DNA of 64,000 nucleotides from Schizochytrium sp. TIO01. Lineage: Eukaryota; Sar; Bigyra; Thraustochytrida; Thraustochytriidae. The stretch lies in assembly GCA_004764695.1 (NCBI GenBank), contig SMSO01000034.1:1133501-1197500 (forward strand), read 5' to 3'. The notes below the pieces were generated by a model. The model worked only from the letters and a program-made list of their open reading frames with translations. It searched no databases and was not told the DNA's origin. Made by a program: the position numbers and the translations under genes. Shown piece by piece: positions 56,882 to 64,000 of this stretch (position 1 is its first letter; each line of letters begins with the position of its first letter).

Positions 56882-57375
56882 CGCAATCTATGCCTTTTCG
56901 AGAAGTTTACTTTAGAATCTGTGCTTGCCCAAATAGTTTTCCCAACGTGTATGTACCATAATACTTTCAAAGTTGCTTCGACACAGAAACTTGCTCTACA
57001 CTAGCTGATAGTACACAGGATTAAGAAATAAAGGACAAACCAAACCCAAAGCAACAAAAATGACCATCATAATACACTCACCTACTGACCTATAATCTTT
57101 GGGACTTCATGTCCACATGGACACAATATGCACTGCATTAACCTTTGTTATCTCATTGTGCAAATCAGTAGTTGCTTTCTCTCTTTCCAGTCTAGGTCAT
57201 GCCCTCTTCAGTTATGCAATGCTGTAACAAATCAATTCTAACATAACATCCCACGACTATGCAAAGTTTTTGAGGAAATTCCCCTTCATAAAGTATTTCA
57301 ATAATTTGATTTCTTTTATTCCTTACATGAATATGAATTTGCCCTTTTACGCTCAAAGTGTATAAGCTTTTTTTT
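56882..57375. other. Spacer
   Basis: Noncoding A+T-rich sequence apart from the alternative C-terminal frame of the preceding gene (to 56961). Nothing else seen. Confidence 0.5.
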
Positions 57376-57672
57376 TCAAGAATTGTAATTGTCTTCGATT
57401 AGATCTGGACAATGTTGCTTGACATATCTCCAAAGCTCGCTATACCCCATGAAAAGAGTTTGCCCATGTATACCACTACTTTTTTTAACACCTGGCTTAA
57501 GAAAACAGTAAGTAACGTTATGATTGCCACTAGCGTGAGTCCACCCTTCCTTTCGCAGAGTCAATCAAGCCAAACTAGCGCGATACCCATCGCTATCTTC
57601 AGTTGACTGAATAGGGCTTCTTCGAGTCAAGCGCAATGGGGTCACACCACCTCTTTCATCTGCATTAACATT
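57376..57672 (-). pseudogene. GW-motif domain fragment with in-frame stop
   Basis: The minus frame reads from 57672 to the stop at 57376 with one TGA at 57567-57565. After the TGA comes LTLRKEGWTHASGNHNV, then YCFLKPGVKKSSGIHGQTLF and SELWRYVKQHCPDL. This W-L-GW ... Y-x-KPG ... G-x-x-F ... E-L-W-x-Y pattern parallels the domain in the neighbouring frame at 57799-58122. A TGG to TGA change would account for the stop. An acceptor-like TTAATGCAG lies just upstream. I read it as the second domain of a broken two-domain gene. Confidence 0.45.
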
Positions 57673-57798
57673 TTATATCGTGAATGTTTCGTTTTTGTTG
57701 CCTGTGTATCATGTTTCGGCGAATTTGAAGCAAAGCACGTGTTCTCTGTCTCAGTAAGTGTAGGGTGGGGTTGGGTTCTTTCGGAGCTCTCCGTGGAG

Positions 57799-58122
57799 TC
57801 AGGAGTCGAAGGTATCCAAAAGCATTTTCAGAACCTCCATTTGACTTCCGGTTTTTAGAATTCTTTTGGCGGAGGATTTTTTCCGCAGCAGGAAACTCTT
57901 TGTAAAACTTTTAAGAAGAGATGGCCTCTGCAGGACATTTTCTAAAAGACTTTTGCGGGTCTCCCAAGTCTTGCCGCTCTCCGGGTCCTTGTAGAATATG
58001 CCACTTGTAGACTTTGTAGTGGTGCAGATGGCCCAGCCAAGCTTCTCTAGAAATGTCCAAAGATTGTCCAAGACATTGGGTAGTTCATCAACCTCAGTCA
58101 GATTGACTGGTGGGTTGCTCAT
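57799..58122 (-). CDS. GW-motif domain protein, probably truncated
   Basis: 107 residues from the ATG at 58122. Residues 18-65 (NLWTFLEKLGWAICTTTKS, then GIFYKDPESGKTWETRKSLL) form a compact domain with L-W-x-x-L-x-x-x-GW, then an aromatic-K-D-P-x-S-G-K, then a helix. The same order appears downstream at 57376-57564. The tail is basic. I know of similar GW-type domains, often repeated, in stramenopile hypothetical proteins, but have no name or function for them. The short length and the broken second copy suggest a pseudogene or an unrecognised intron. Confidence 0.45.
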   Translation of the reverse strand: MSNPPVNLTEVDELPNVLDNLWTFLEKLGWAICTTTKSTSGIFYKDPESGKTWETRKSLLENVLQRPSLLKSFTKSFLLRKKSSAKRILKTGSQMEVLKMLLDTFDS

Positions 58123-59143
58123 TCTTTGGTTTTTGCAATGACGCAAACCAAATTGCTCGCCCCAGCTACAGATCAAAAAGATATGAAAGGTTTTGTAAGA
58201 TAAGATGCGCCACGCCTAACGTAAGTGAAGGGCCGTCTTGGTGTTTGATGGTCCTAGGCCGGGCTCTTCTGTCCGAAAATGCAACCGTGCGTTGTCTCGC
58301 TCAAGTAGCGATTTTGCAAGTTAGACTTCGTCCTTCCAAGGTTGTGCCCGGAAACCGCAAGCGCTTGCTTCAGGCCCTGTCCTCAGCGAACTCGTTTGGA
58401 GTGCACCAAGGTTTGCTCACTGCCTTAGGTGTCTGGTTGCTCTATTGATGGTGGCCACATTACTTCTTCGCTTTTTGAGAGCGTAATCATAGGGTACCAT
58501 GGCTACACTCTCGCTCACCGCTGCAGAATCTGAATTTAGCAGCAAAGAGGTCTTTTCCTTGGGTTCATTTTCCCTACAGTTTCTTTGAATGCTGCTGACA
58601 AGTTTCTAACCCACCCTGCTGGCCAAGCGAGAACAAAATATATTGCTTTTTGCTCAATATGTGGTGGTTAGTAGATGAGCGTTCTCCATTGTTATACATT
58701 ATATATTTTAATTTTTAAAAATTATTTTAAAAGAAAAGAAAAGATGCAGCATGACGCGGCCGCCATCGCTAAGGCATACATACATACGCATGAATACCCA
58801 TCGTGCTTCACTTTGACTATGATGCAGCTTCTGCTTTCTGAAACCTCTTTCTTACTTATTGCGCATGCATATACTTTCTGCTTTTTGACTGCAAGGACCT
58901 AAGAAATGCCACCTGTATTTCGCCTTCTGTTGTTTGTCACGTTCTTTATTTTTCGTAATACTACCAACCTACTCGTTTATTAGAAGGGAACAGGGCTTAT
59001 ACTAAAGTGCTTGTGACTTTGAACGGAAGAAGACAGCTACAGGTGGAGAGATTGATAGATAACTCGAAGAGAAGGTTTGTGTTATCTATAGTTAAGGAAA
59101 AAGAAAAGACATTCGCAAGAATGATCTAGTACCTAGGTTATTC
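58123..59143. other. Spacer
   Basis: A plus frame at 58250-58445 is open with balanced composition but no ATG context or motif. The rest is A+T-rich. No gene supported. Confidence 0.45.
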
Positions 59144-61879
59144 TTATTCATCATCATCATCGTCATCGCTAGAGTCAGAAGAAATATCAGAAAATTGAGG
59201 CTTGGAACCATCCGGTTCTTGTTCTTCATCGGAATCTGGAGGTTGCTCTTCAAGCGCGAACCAAGATGGTAGTGAGGCTCGCGAATATAAGTCAGTGACA
59301 ACATCAGAAGGCTGCACTCGGACGATGCGGAGAATACCCAGACCATCGGACTCAGAACCTTTATGAGGGGGGGTACTGGAAAGGCGGAGTTTCGGTTCCA
59401 TCTCATTCCGCGGCTTGCGCACCTTGGTGATTGCAGTCTCAGCAGCGCCACAAAGAACTAACTGTACTCCGCTCTCTTGAAACTTATCCACGAAACGATC
59501 GCGAACGCTGGCTGGCATGACGTGAGAAATATGAGACTCTTGCCCTGCAGCTTGATCTTCTTCGAAAAGCCACATGTGATGAGAGAAAATAATGACGTGA
59601 TGCGCACAAACCTTTCCTTCAAGTACCATATGTTCAAGCCACTTTGCTTGTTTCTCGGCCTCCTCGTCGCCACCTTCGTGGTCAAGCTTGGCCAGCTGGA
59701 AAGAATCAATTACAATCACAAGAACACCCTGAATGTACAGCGAATAATACATATCACCGAATGCTTCCTTATAATCAGCAGCAGGACGGCCGTCAGGGAC
59801 ACACGCAAGGGCAATATTCATATCTAGACGGCAGAGCGCAGGTTTAAGCACAGAAGCTTCGCCGAGGCTTCCTCCGCACACGACAAGACGAGGAGCGGGT
59901 TCAAGGCGGTTAATGCGCCGCATTGTCGCTTCGACTTGATCCGTATCAAGATCTGCTAAAGATCCGAGGTGAACAAGGAGAAATGAGTCCTTAAACTTGT
60001 TTTCCTCAGCCTCAGACATGCCAGCAAAACCATGCCCTGCAGCTCGTTGAAAGCGCGCAGCCTCCTCGCTCGGAAAGAAAAGCTTAAAGATGTGTTGATT
60101 CCGTAAAGCAAGACGTTGTGCAAGCATTCCCATCAATGTATTACGTACCTTTGTGTCTGTCTTGGGCTCTGCAAAGGTCCCTGGAGTCTTTGCCCAATCT
60201 GGCAAGGTTTTCGGCTTTGGAAATTCCGGCAAACGAACATTAGACCCTGGTCCTTTTAATGGAGGAGGTGGGCCTGTGAGGACCTGCACGACACCCTCTG
60301 CGCAAAGCTCAAACAATGTAGGAACGGGCTTCACTGGCTGTTGAAGGATAGCTGCAAAATCTACACCTTCAAACGCCGGATGTTGTTTAATGGATGCCAT
60401 GCAATCATTGGCACCAAGACGCTCGCTGGGTTCTTCGACAAAAATCTTGCTCAGGAGATCTTGAAGGTCTATAGAGAAATAGTTTGGCATTTCATAATTG
60501 AGCGCTTGGGTTTTCAAGAAAGTCAAGTATGGACTATTTCCCTTGAAGGGGATGCGACCACTATGCAGCTGGAAGAGTGTGGCTCCCAACGCCCACAAAT
60601 CCAGCGCAAAGGTGGGAGCTGCTTTGCCTGCTATGGCTTCAGGACTCATGTATTCAGGTGTGCCTACAAAATGAGGGCCATTCAGCTCCTTATCCTCTGT
60701 ATCGTAAGCAGTACCAAAGTCAATGAGTTTGAGACGCTCTACTCGGCCACCCGATTCTGGCTCGGAGAACAGCATCATGTTTTCGGGTTTAATGTCACGA
60801 TGGATGACACCTTGCGTCTGCAGATACTCGAGCGCATTTATGATTTGGGCACTGAAGAAAAGAGCCTCTGAGGGCCTCAAAGACACAAGCGCAGCGCGTC
60901 CATAGCGCAATCGGGCCCACAACTCACCAGCAGTTGCCAATTCGGTAACATAGTATAAGTTACGTACATCCTGCATTGTGAAAAACAATTTCACAACATT
61001 AGGGTGGCTAAGGCGAAGTAAAAGACGTTTCTCCATCACTAGCTCATTGTGTAGATTTGGGTGGCGGCGAGACATGCGCTTAGCCTTTTCCTTATCCACA
61101 GATTTGATCGCAAAGCGTTCTCCTGTTGCCTTAAAGGTAGCACTGTGCACCATGGAATAATTGCCCTCTCCAAGAAGCTCATCCACCTCAAACATAGACA
61201 AGGACAATTTTGTTGGGCAGCCCTTGATAGTGCTGTGTTTTTCCAGGTACGTATCAATTTTAGTTTGTGCAGACTGAAGTCCTGTTTGTTTCTCCAACAA
61301 CTCCACCTGCTTGCGGAGATACGCGTTTTCGGGATCAAGTTCAGCCGCCAGGCAGTAAGTGTCCCGGGCCTCCTCAAGCATGCCAAGCTCCACAAGAGCC
61401 TGAGCTTTTCGGTGGTGACCCTTGACCCAGCCTGGGCGAAGCGCAACGGTTTGCTCAGCATCTCGCAGTGCTTCGTCAAACCTAGCAAGTTTTGCCAAGG
61501 CCGCGGACCTGTTGCACAGTAACGTTGCAATGCTCTCTAGATTGGCTGCCACACTCCGAGCATCTTCACGAGCACCGGTTGTCATTGCAGCCTTCGCGAT
61601 GACTGCTGCTGCACTGGAATTTGTGTCTTCGGTATTATCTCCGACTACCATGCTTGTATCCACATTTATGTCCTTCTCGTCCACGCCTGCTAGATCCGAG
61701 TTCTTTCCAAGAGATCTCGACACATTCAAGGCATTCGCAAGCGCACTGTTGCTCCCTGAAAGCTCACAGCATTCAGAGAGCGCCTGTGAATAGTAGTCTA
61801 CAGCATGCTCGAAATTCCCAGCCTTGAAAGCGGCGTTGCCTTGCTCTCGAAGTAAGCCCACGCCGTCTGGGCTCGCCAT
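59144..61879 (-). CDS. TPR - PDK1-like AGC kinase - CPPED1-like pseudophosphatase fusion
   Basis: 911 residues from the ATG at 61879. Residues 7-36 and 115-185 are TPR helices (REQGNAAFKAGNFEHAVDYY; WVKGHHRKAQALVELGMLEE), split by an acidic loop. The kinase is at 230-503: GEGNYSMV loop (237-244), Lys259, HRDIKPEN (Asp362), DFG 387-389, FVGTPEYMSPE (405-414). It looks active and is closest to PDK1, which phosphorylates AGC-kinase activation loops; no PH domain is present. Residues about 632-865 match the CPPED1/CSTP1 branch of calcineurin-like phosphoesterases: MRRINRLEPAPRLVVCGGSL, FGDMYYSLYIQGVLVIVIDS, FSHHMW, VDKFQESGVQLVLCGAAETA. The metal ligands are mostly lost (GG for GD at 669-670, PDGR near 695 for GNHD, GAAE at 811-814 for GHxH); only the FSHH histidines remain. 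The tail is acidic. It is probably a signalling kinase with a dead phosphatase-fold module. Confidence 0.92.
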   Translation of the reverse strand: MASPDGVGLLREQGNAAFKAGNFEHAVDYYSQALSECCELSGSNSALANALNVSRSLGKNSDLAGVDEKDINVDTSMVVGDNTEDTNSSAAAVIAKAAMTTGAREDARSVAANLESIATLLCNRSAALAKLARFDEALRDAEQTVALRPGWVKGHHRKAQALVELGMLEEARDTYCLAAELDPENAYLRKQVELLEKQTGLQSAQTKIDTYLEKHSTIKGCPTKLSLSMFEVDELLGEGNYSMVHSATFKATGERFAIKSVDKEKAKRMSRRHPNLHNELVMEKRLLLRLSHPNVVKLFFTMQDVRNLYYVTELATAGELWARLRYGRAALVSLRPSEALFFSAQIINALEYLQTQGVIHRDIKPENMMLFSEPESGGRVERLKLIDFGTAYDTEDKELNGPHFVGTPEYMSPEAIAGKAAPTFALDLWALGATLFQLHSGRIPFKGNSPYLTFLKTQALNYEMPNYFSIDLQDLLSKIFVEEPSERLGANDCMASIKQHPAFEGVDFAAILQQPVKPVPTLFELCAEGVVQVLTGPPPPLKGPGSNVRLPEFPKPKTLPDWAKTPGTFAEPKTDTKVRNTLMGMLAQRLALRNQHIFKLFFPSEEAARFQRAAGHGFAGMSEAEENKFKDSFLLVHLGSLADLDTDQVEATMRRINRLEPAPRLVVCGGSLGEASVLKPALCRLDMNIALACVPDGRPAADYKEAFGDMYYSLYIQGVLVIVIDSFQLAKLDHEGGDEEAEKQAKWLEHMVLEGKVCAHHVIIFSHHMWLFEEDQAAGQESHISHVMPASVRDRFVDKFQESGVQLVLCGAAETAITKVRKPRNEMEPKLRLSSTPPHKGSESDGLGILRIVRVQPSDVVTDLYSRASLPSWFALEEQPPDSDEEQEPDGSKPQFSDISSDSSDDDDDDE

Positions 61880-62204
61880 GTCGATCTGTCCGAGTCGGAG
61901 CCGAAGGCGTTAGCGAAGCGGCAGCGGCAGCGACAGTGGGTAGGGTGACAACACACACCGAGAAGGGGAGGTGATGAAGGTAAAGGCTTCAATTCCCCGT
62001 TGGCAGCAAATACTAGCGGCCTTTGGAGATGAGGATTTACTCATACTAGTAGTACTCCTCCAAACTGTTCTTCAACGTTTTTTTGTTCTTATTTGCCTAT
62101 AAGTCCAGTAACTTAAGTTATCTAATGACTTAGAATTTAACCTATAAAATTTGCAAAACTTGCATTTCCTATAATGACTTGGGGGTAAAGTTTAAAGACA
62201 AATC
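61880..62204. other. Short spacer / promoter region of the kinase fusion
   Basis: G+C-rich next to the kinase start, then A+T-rich. No gene seen. Confidence 0.6.
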
Positions 62205-62874
62205 TTAAATCATGTCCTTGAATAGGTAGCGTAAAAGGCTGCCTCTGGCGTCGTGGGTATCAAGACCTGCTGCGTGTTTGCGTTTTTGGGGGTATTGAAA
62301 ACCTCGGATGTTCTGAGCTTGATGTGGATGGTACCATATTCATTGCATGTTCTTGAAGTGTAACCCTCTCGGCAAATAACAAGTTTACACCAGAAAAAAA
62401 CTCGACTTTGTGAATGGGCGCTTGACGAAAACCAAAAGTGACCCTACGAAGCATCATTCGAACTGTCTTAATTTTGATTCATCTTGTTATTTTGTCGAGG
62501 TTTCGAATTTATACAAAAGGATGGCACGGTAATTCTCACAGAGCCAAAAAGCAAGCTTACGGCAAACCTCGGTGGTCTTGTTCTTGATCTTGAGAAGTGC
62601 GCGTGAATATGCTCGTCTCAAGGTAGCTTTGCCTTTTTTTCTTTTGAGCCACTCTACCTTGGATTTTGTCGGCGCAGCGACAGAGAAACAATATGGTCTT
62701 TGTATCCTCCCCAGTGCCCCACTCAATGGCTCGTCCATCAGCATCGCACATGGTTTGAAATGCGCGTGGCTCCAAGGCAATGGTAGTATGGTGTGCATTG
62801 GGTGAGACAGCGCTTAGATACCTAGGTATATAGTACCTATACACTCTCACTTGCTCGAGGGAGTAAGTTAACAT
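62205..62874 (-). mobile_element. Fanzor/TnpB-type RNA-guided nuclease relic (broken)
   Basis: Read on the minus strand, the C-terminal half of a TnpB/Fanzor protein appears in the correct order across several frames. RuvC-I region: HTTIALEPRAFQTMCDADGR then AIEWGTGEDTKTILFLCRCA (62790-62670), where the LDPG catalytic Asp is Glu. After a frameshift in an A-run near 62635: LRRAYSRALLKIKNKTTEVC, KLAFWLCENY, KFETS (62625-62495). After a stop and a frame change: KTVRMMLRRVTFGFRQAPIH (62475-62420). After another change: EGYTSRTCNEYGTIH, the RuvC-II/zinc-finger landmark (about 62373-62330). After another: DARGSLLRYL and the final TAA at 62205. At least five lesions; clearly dead. Upstream N-terminal remains may reach about 63080. 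Fanzors are the eukaryotic relatives of IS605/IS607 TnpB nucleases. Confidence 0.8.
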
Positions 62875-63751
62875 ATTTTAGCAACTTGTGGTAAAACTCA
62901 AGCAAAACAATCACTACAGAGAATGTAGGTCTGAAAGACATCTCGAAATGTATACCTGAGCAAAATTGCAAGAAGCTTACGGTGGAAATTGAATGACCTC
63001 CTACTCCGTTGGTAGAAAACGCATACCTTCGAGAATTTCTGTATCCTAGATCAAGTCTCTTTTTATCCTCTACAATTGGCAAATCGCTGTGTAGATTACC
63101 GGCTCACTGTGAAAGAGACAAAGTCTTTGCTAAAGAAAATAACTTTTTATGGCCATCAACTGTCCAGGTGTTTTTAACGTTGCGGTTGAGTACTACGACT
63201 GGTTTCTCCTACTCACCTGCATCGTTTCAAGGCATCCTGGTCATTGTACACTGATCTCTCCAACTTTTGTCCCCGAAATGCACACTACTTTGTGTAAAGG
63301 AAAGAGTCCTTTGCATAATAGAGATATTATTCATTTTGAATTCGTGTGAAAAGAAGCCCATTTTCTGTGTTTCGACGAGTGAGCGACGTATCTTGATTCG
63401 TGCATTTGAAGGCTATCTCTGAGCTTTATCTATATCTGCTGAGTTCCTAGGATTTTTATCAGGCAATTTTCTGCTTTTCATTGGGGCGTAGGCATTTCAG
63501 GAGTTTCTGATAAGCAGTAACTATGCCCATAGTACCTACTAGCAGTAGCTAGTGCCGTTGTCGTTTTTATAAGAAGCTATTGAAAGAACGAGAGATGGCT
63601 TTCTTTTCTTTGGTTTCGACGTTTTCCAAAGTCACGGGCACACGCGAATTGACGCCATTACTTACTCGCTTGGCCTGCAGGAGGCTGTGACGAAGTCAGC
63701 GTTTGAGCTGCTGTATAGCTCTGTTGACCTACAAAGAGCGAAGTGCCAACG
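62875..63751. other. Spacer, possibly with N-terminal Fanzor debris
   Basis: A minus frame at 62837-63082 (FEMSFRPTFSVVIVLL, KYVNLLPR) weakly resembles the region before RuvC-I in Fanzor proteins. The rest is noncoding by eye. CTAGGTA palindromes flank at 62818-62829, and a TAGTACCTA element lies near 63530. Confidence 0.35.
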
Positions 63752-64000
63752 ATGAGCGTGGATTTAGGTGCGGGTCAGGACCCCCAAAAAAGAGAGGGTC
63801 CAGCGGGGACCACAGGTGTGGCGGAGGGGACGAAGAAAAGTTCAAGTGCAATGAAGGGAGGGAGGCCGCTTGTGCGAATTCTTGCACAAATTGCAGAGGA
63901 ACTTGAGCTAGAAATAATGAATATATCCAATGGGTGGATTACGATTCTCCAAACGCGAGATGGGTCCAAGAGATGCGTGGTCGCTGGAGCCGCATTTCCA
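63752..64000 (+). CDS. N-terminal part of an unknown, possibly ATP-grasp-type protein (runs off right edge)
   Basis: An open frame of 83 codons from the ATG at 63752 to the window end, with an in-frame TGA ten codons upstream and no earlier ATG. Residues 1-37 are low-complexity (Gly/Ser/Lys/Gln). From about residue 38 the sequence reads RPLVRILAQIAEELELEIMN, then SNGWITILQ, then VVAGAAFP. This arrangement (R-x-L-x-x-IA, GWI-x-L, G-x-x-F) resembles the N-terminus of a group of ATP-grasp enzymes related to cyanophycin synthetase, but too little is present to be sure. No membrane or targeting signal seen. Confidence 0.55.
   Translation, partial: MSVDLGAGQDPQKREGPAGTTGVAEGTKKSSSAMKGGRPLVRILAQIAEELELEIMNISNGWITILQTRDGSKRCVVAGAAFP

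Noticed and set aside
1-64000. tRNA, rRNA and snRNA genes
   Set aside because: I looked for tRNA B-box-like GGTTCGAATCC words on both strands and for U6 or 5S landmarks and found none with a matching cloverleaf; a tRNAscan-SE/Infernal run would be decisive.

Overview
The window looks like nuclear DNA of a unicellular eukaryote, most likely a stramenopile of the thraustochytrid (labyrinthulomycete) kind. This is inferred from gene style and not from any marker gene. Proteins of 300 to 1186 residues are read without visible introns, with the standard code and all three stop codons in use. The repertoire is eukaryotic: myotubularin, PDK1-like and MAPKKK-like kinases, a mitochondrial 2-oxoglutarate dehydrogenase E2, NRAMP, Popeye-like, U-box-like and CHORD-like proteins. 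Genes are spread over both strands, with no operons. Long A+T-rich spacers carry dense microsatellites. I found no rRNA, tRNA, CRISPR array or intact mobile element by eye.

Layout: 1-280 holds the start of a diacylglycerol-kinase-like gene running off the left edge. 1922-3433 is an acidic protein with two faint TIR-like segments. 3434-7612 is a spacer with decayed coding fragments, some ankyrin-like. 7613-11173 is a FYVE-GRAM-myotubularin phosphatase, convergent with a Golgi-type sulfotransferase (12035-13384). After a 5.7 kb A+T-rich spacer come a LamG-like/coiled-coil protein (19056-21260), a membrane fatty-acid-hydroxylase/sterol-desaturase-type enzyme (24288-25226) and mitochondrial DLST (26771-28156, minus). 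A gene desert of 11.7 kb (28157-39860) is filled with tetranucleotide arrays, including about 62 copies of TTTG. Next are a U-box-like nuclear protein (39861-41540), a 107-residue CHORD-like zinc protein (43839-44162), an NRAMP metal transporter (45702-48461), a convergent MAPKKK-type kinase (48848-51343), a Popeye-like membrane protein (54206-55429), a small orphan (56411-56881), remnants of a GW-motif gene (57376-58122), and a TPR/PDK1-like kinase/phosphoesterase-like fusion (59144-61879). A broken Fanzor/TnpB-type nuclease gene (62205-62874) and the start of a possible ATP-grasp-type protein (63752 to the edge) close the window.

Several products fall in phosphoinositide and lipid signalling: the diacylglycerol kinase-like protein, the myotubularin and the PDK1-like kinase. 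The spacing gives no sign that they are co-regulated. The most unusual item is the fusion at 59144-61879. It joins an apparently active PDK1-like kinase to a C-terminal domain resembling CPPED1/CSTP1, a family reported to dephosphorylate AKT. The metal ligands of that domain are almost all gone, so it looks like a pseudophosphatase. The second is the Fanzor relic, whose RuvC and zinc-finger landmarks can be followed through several frameshifts.
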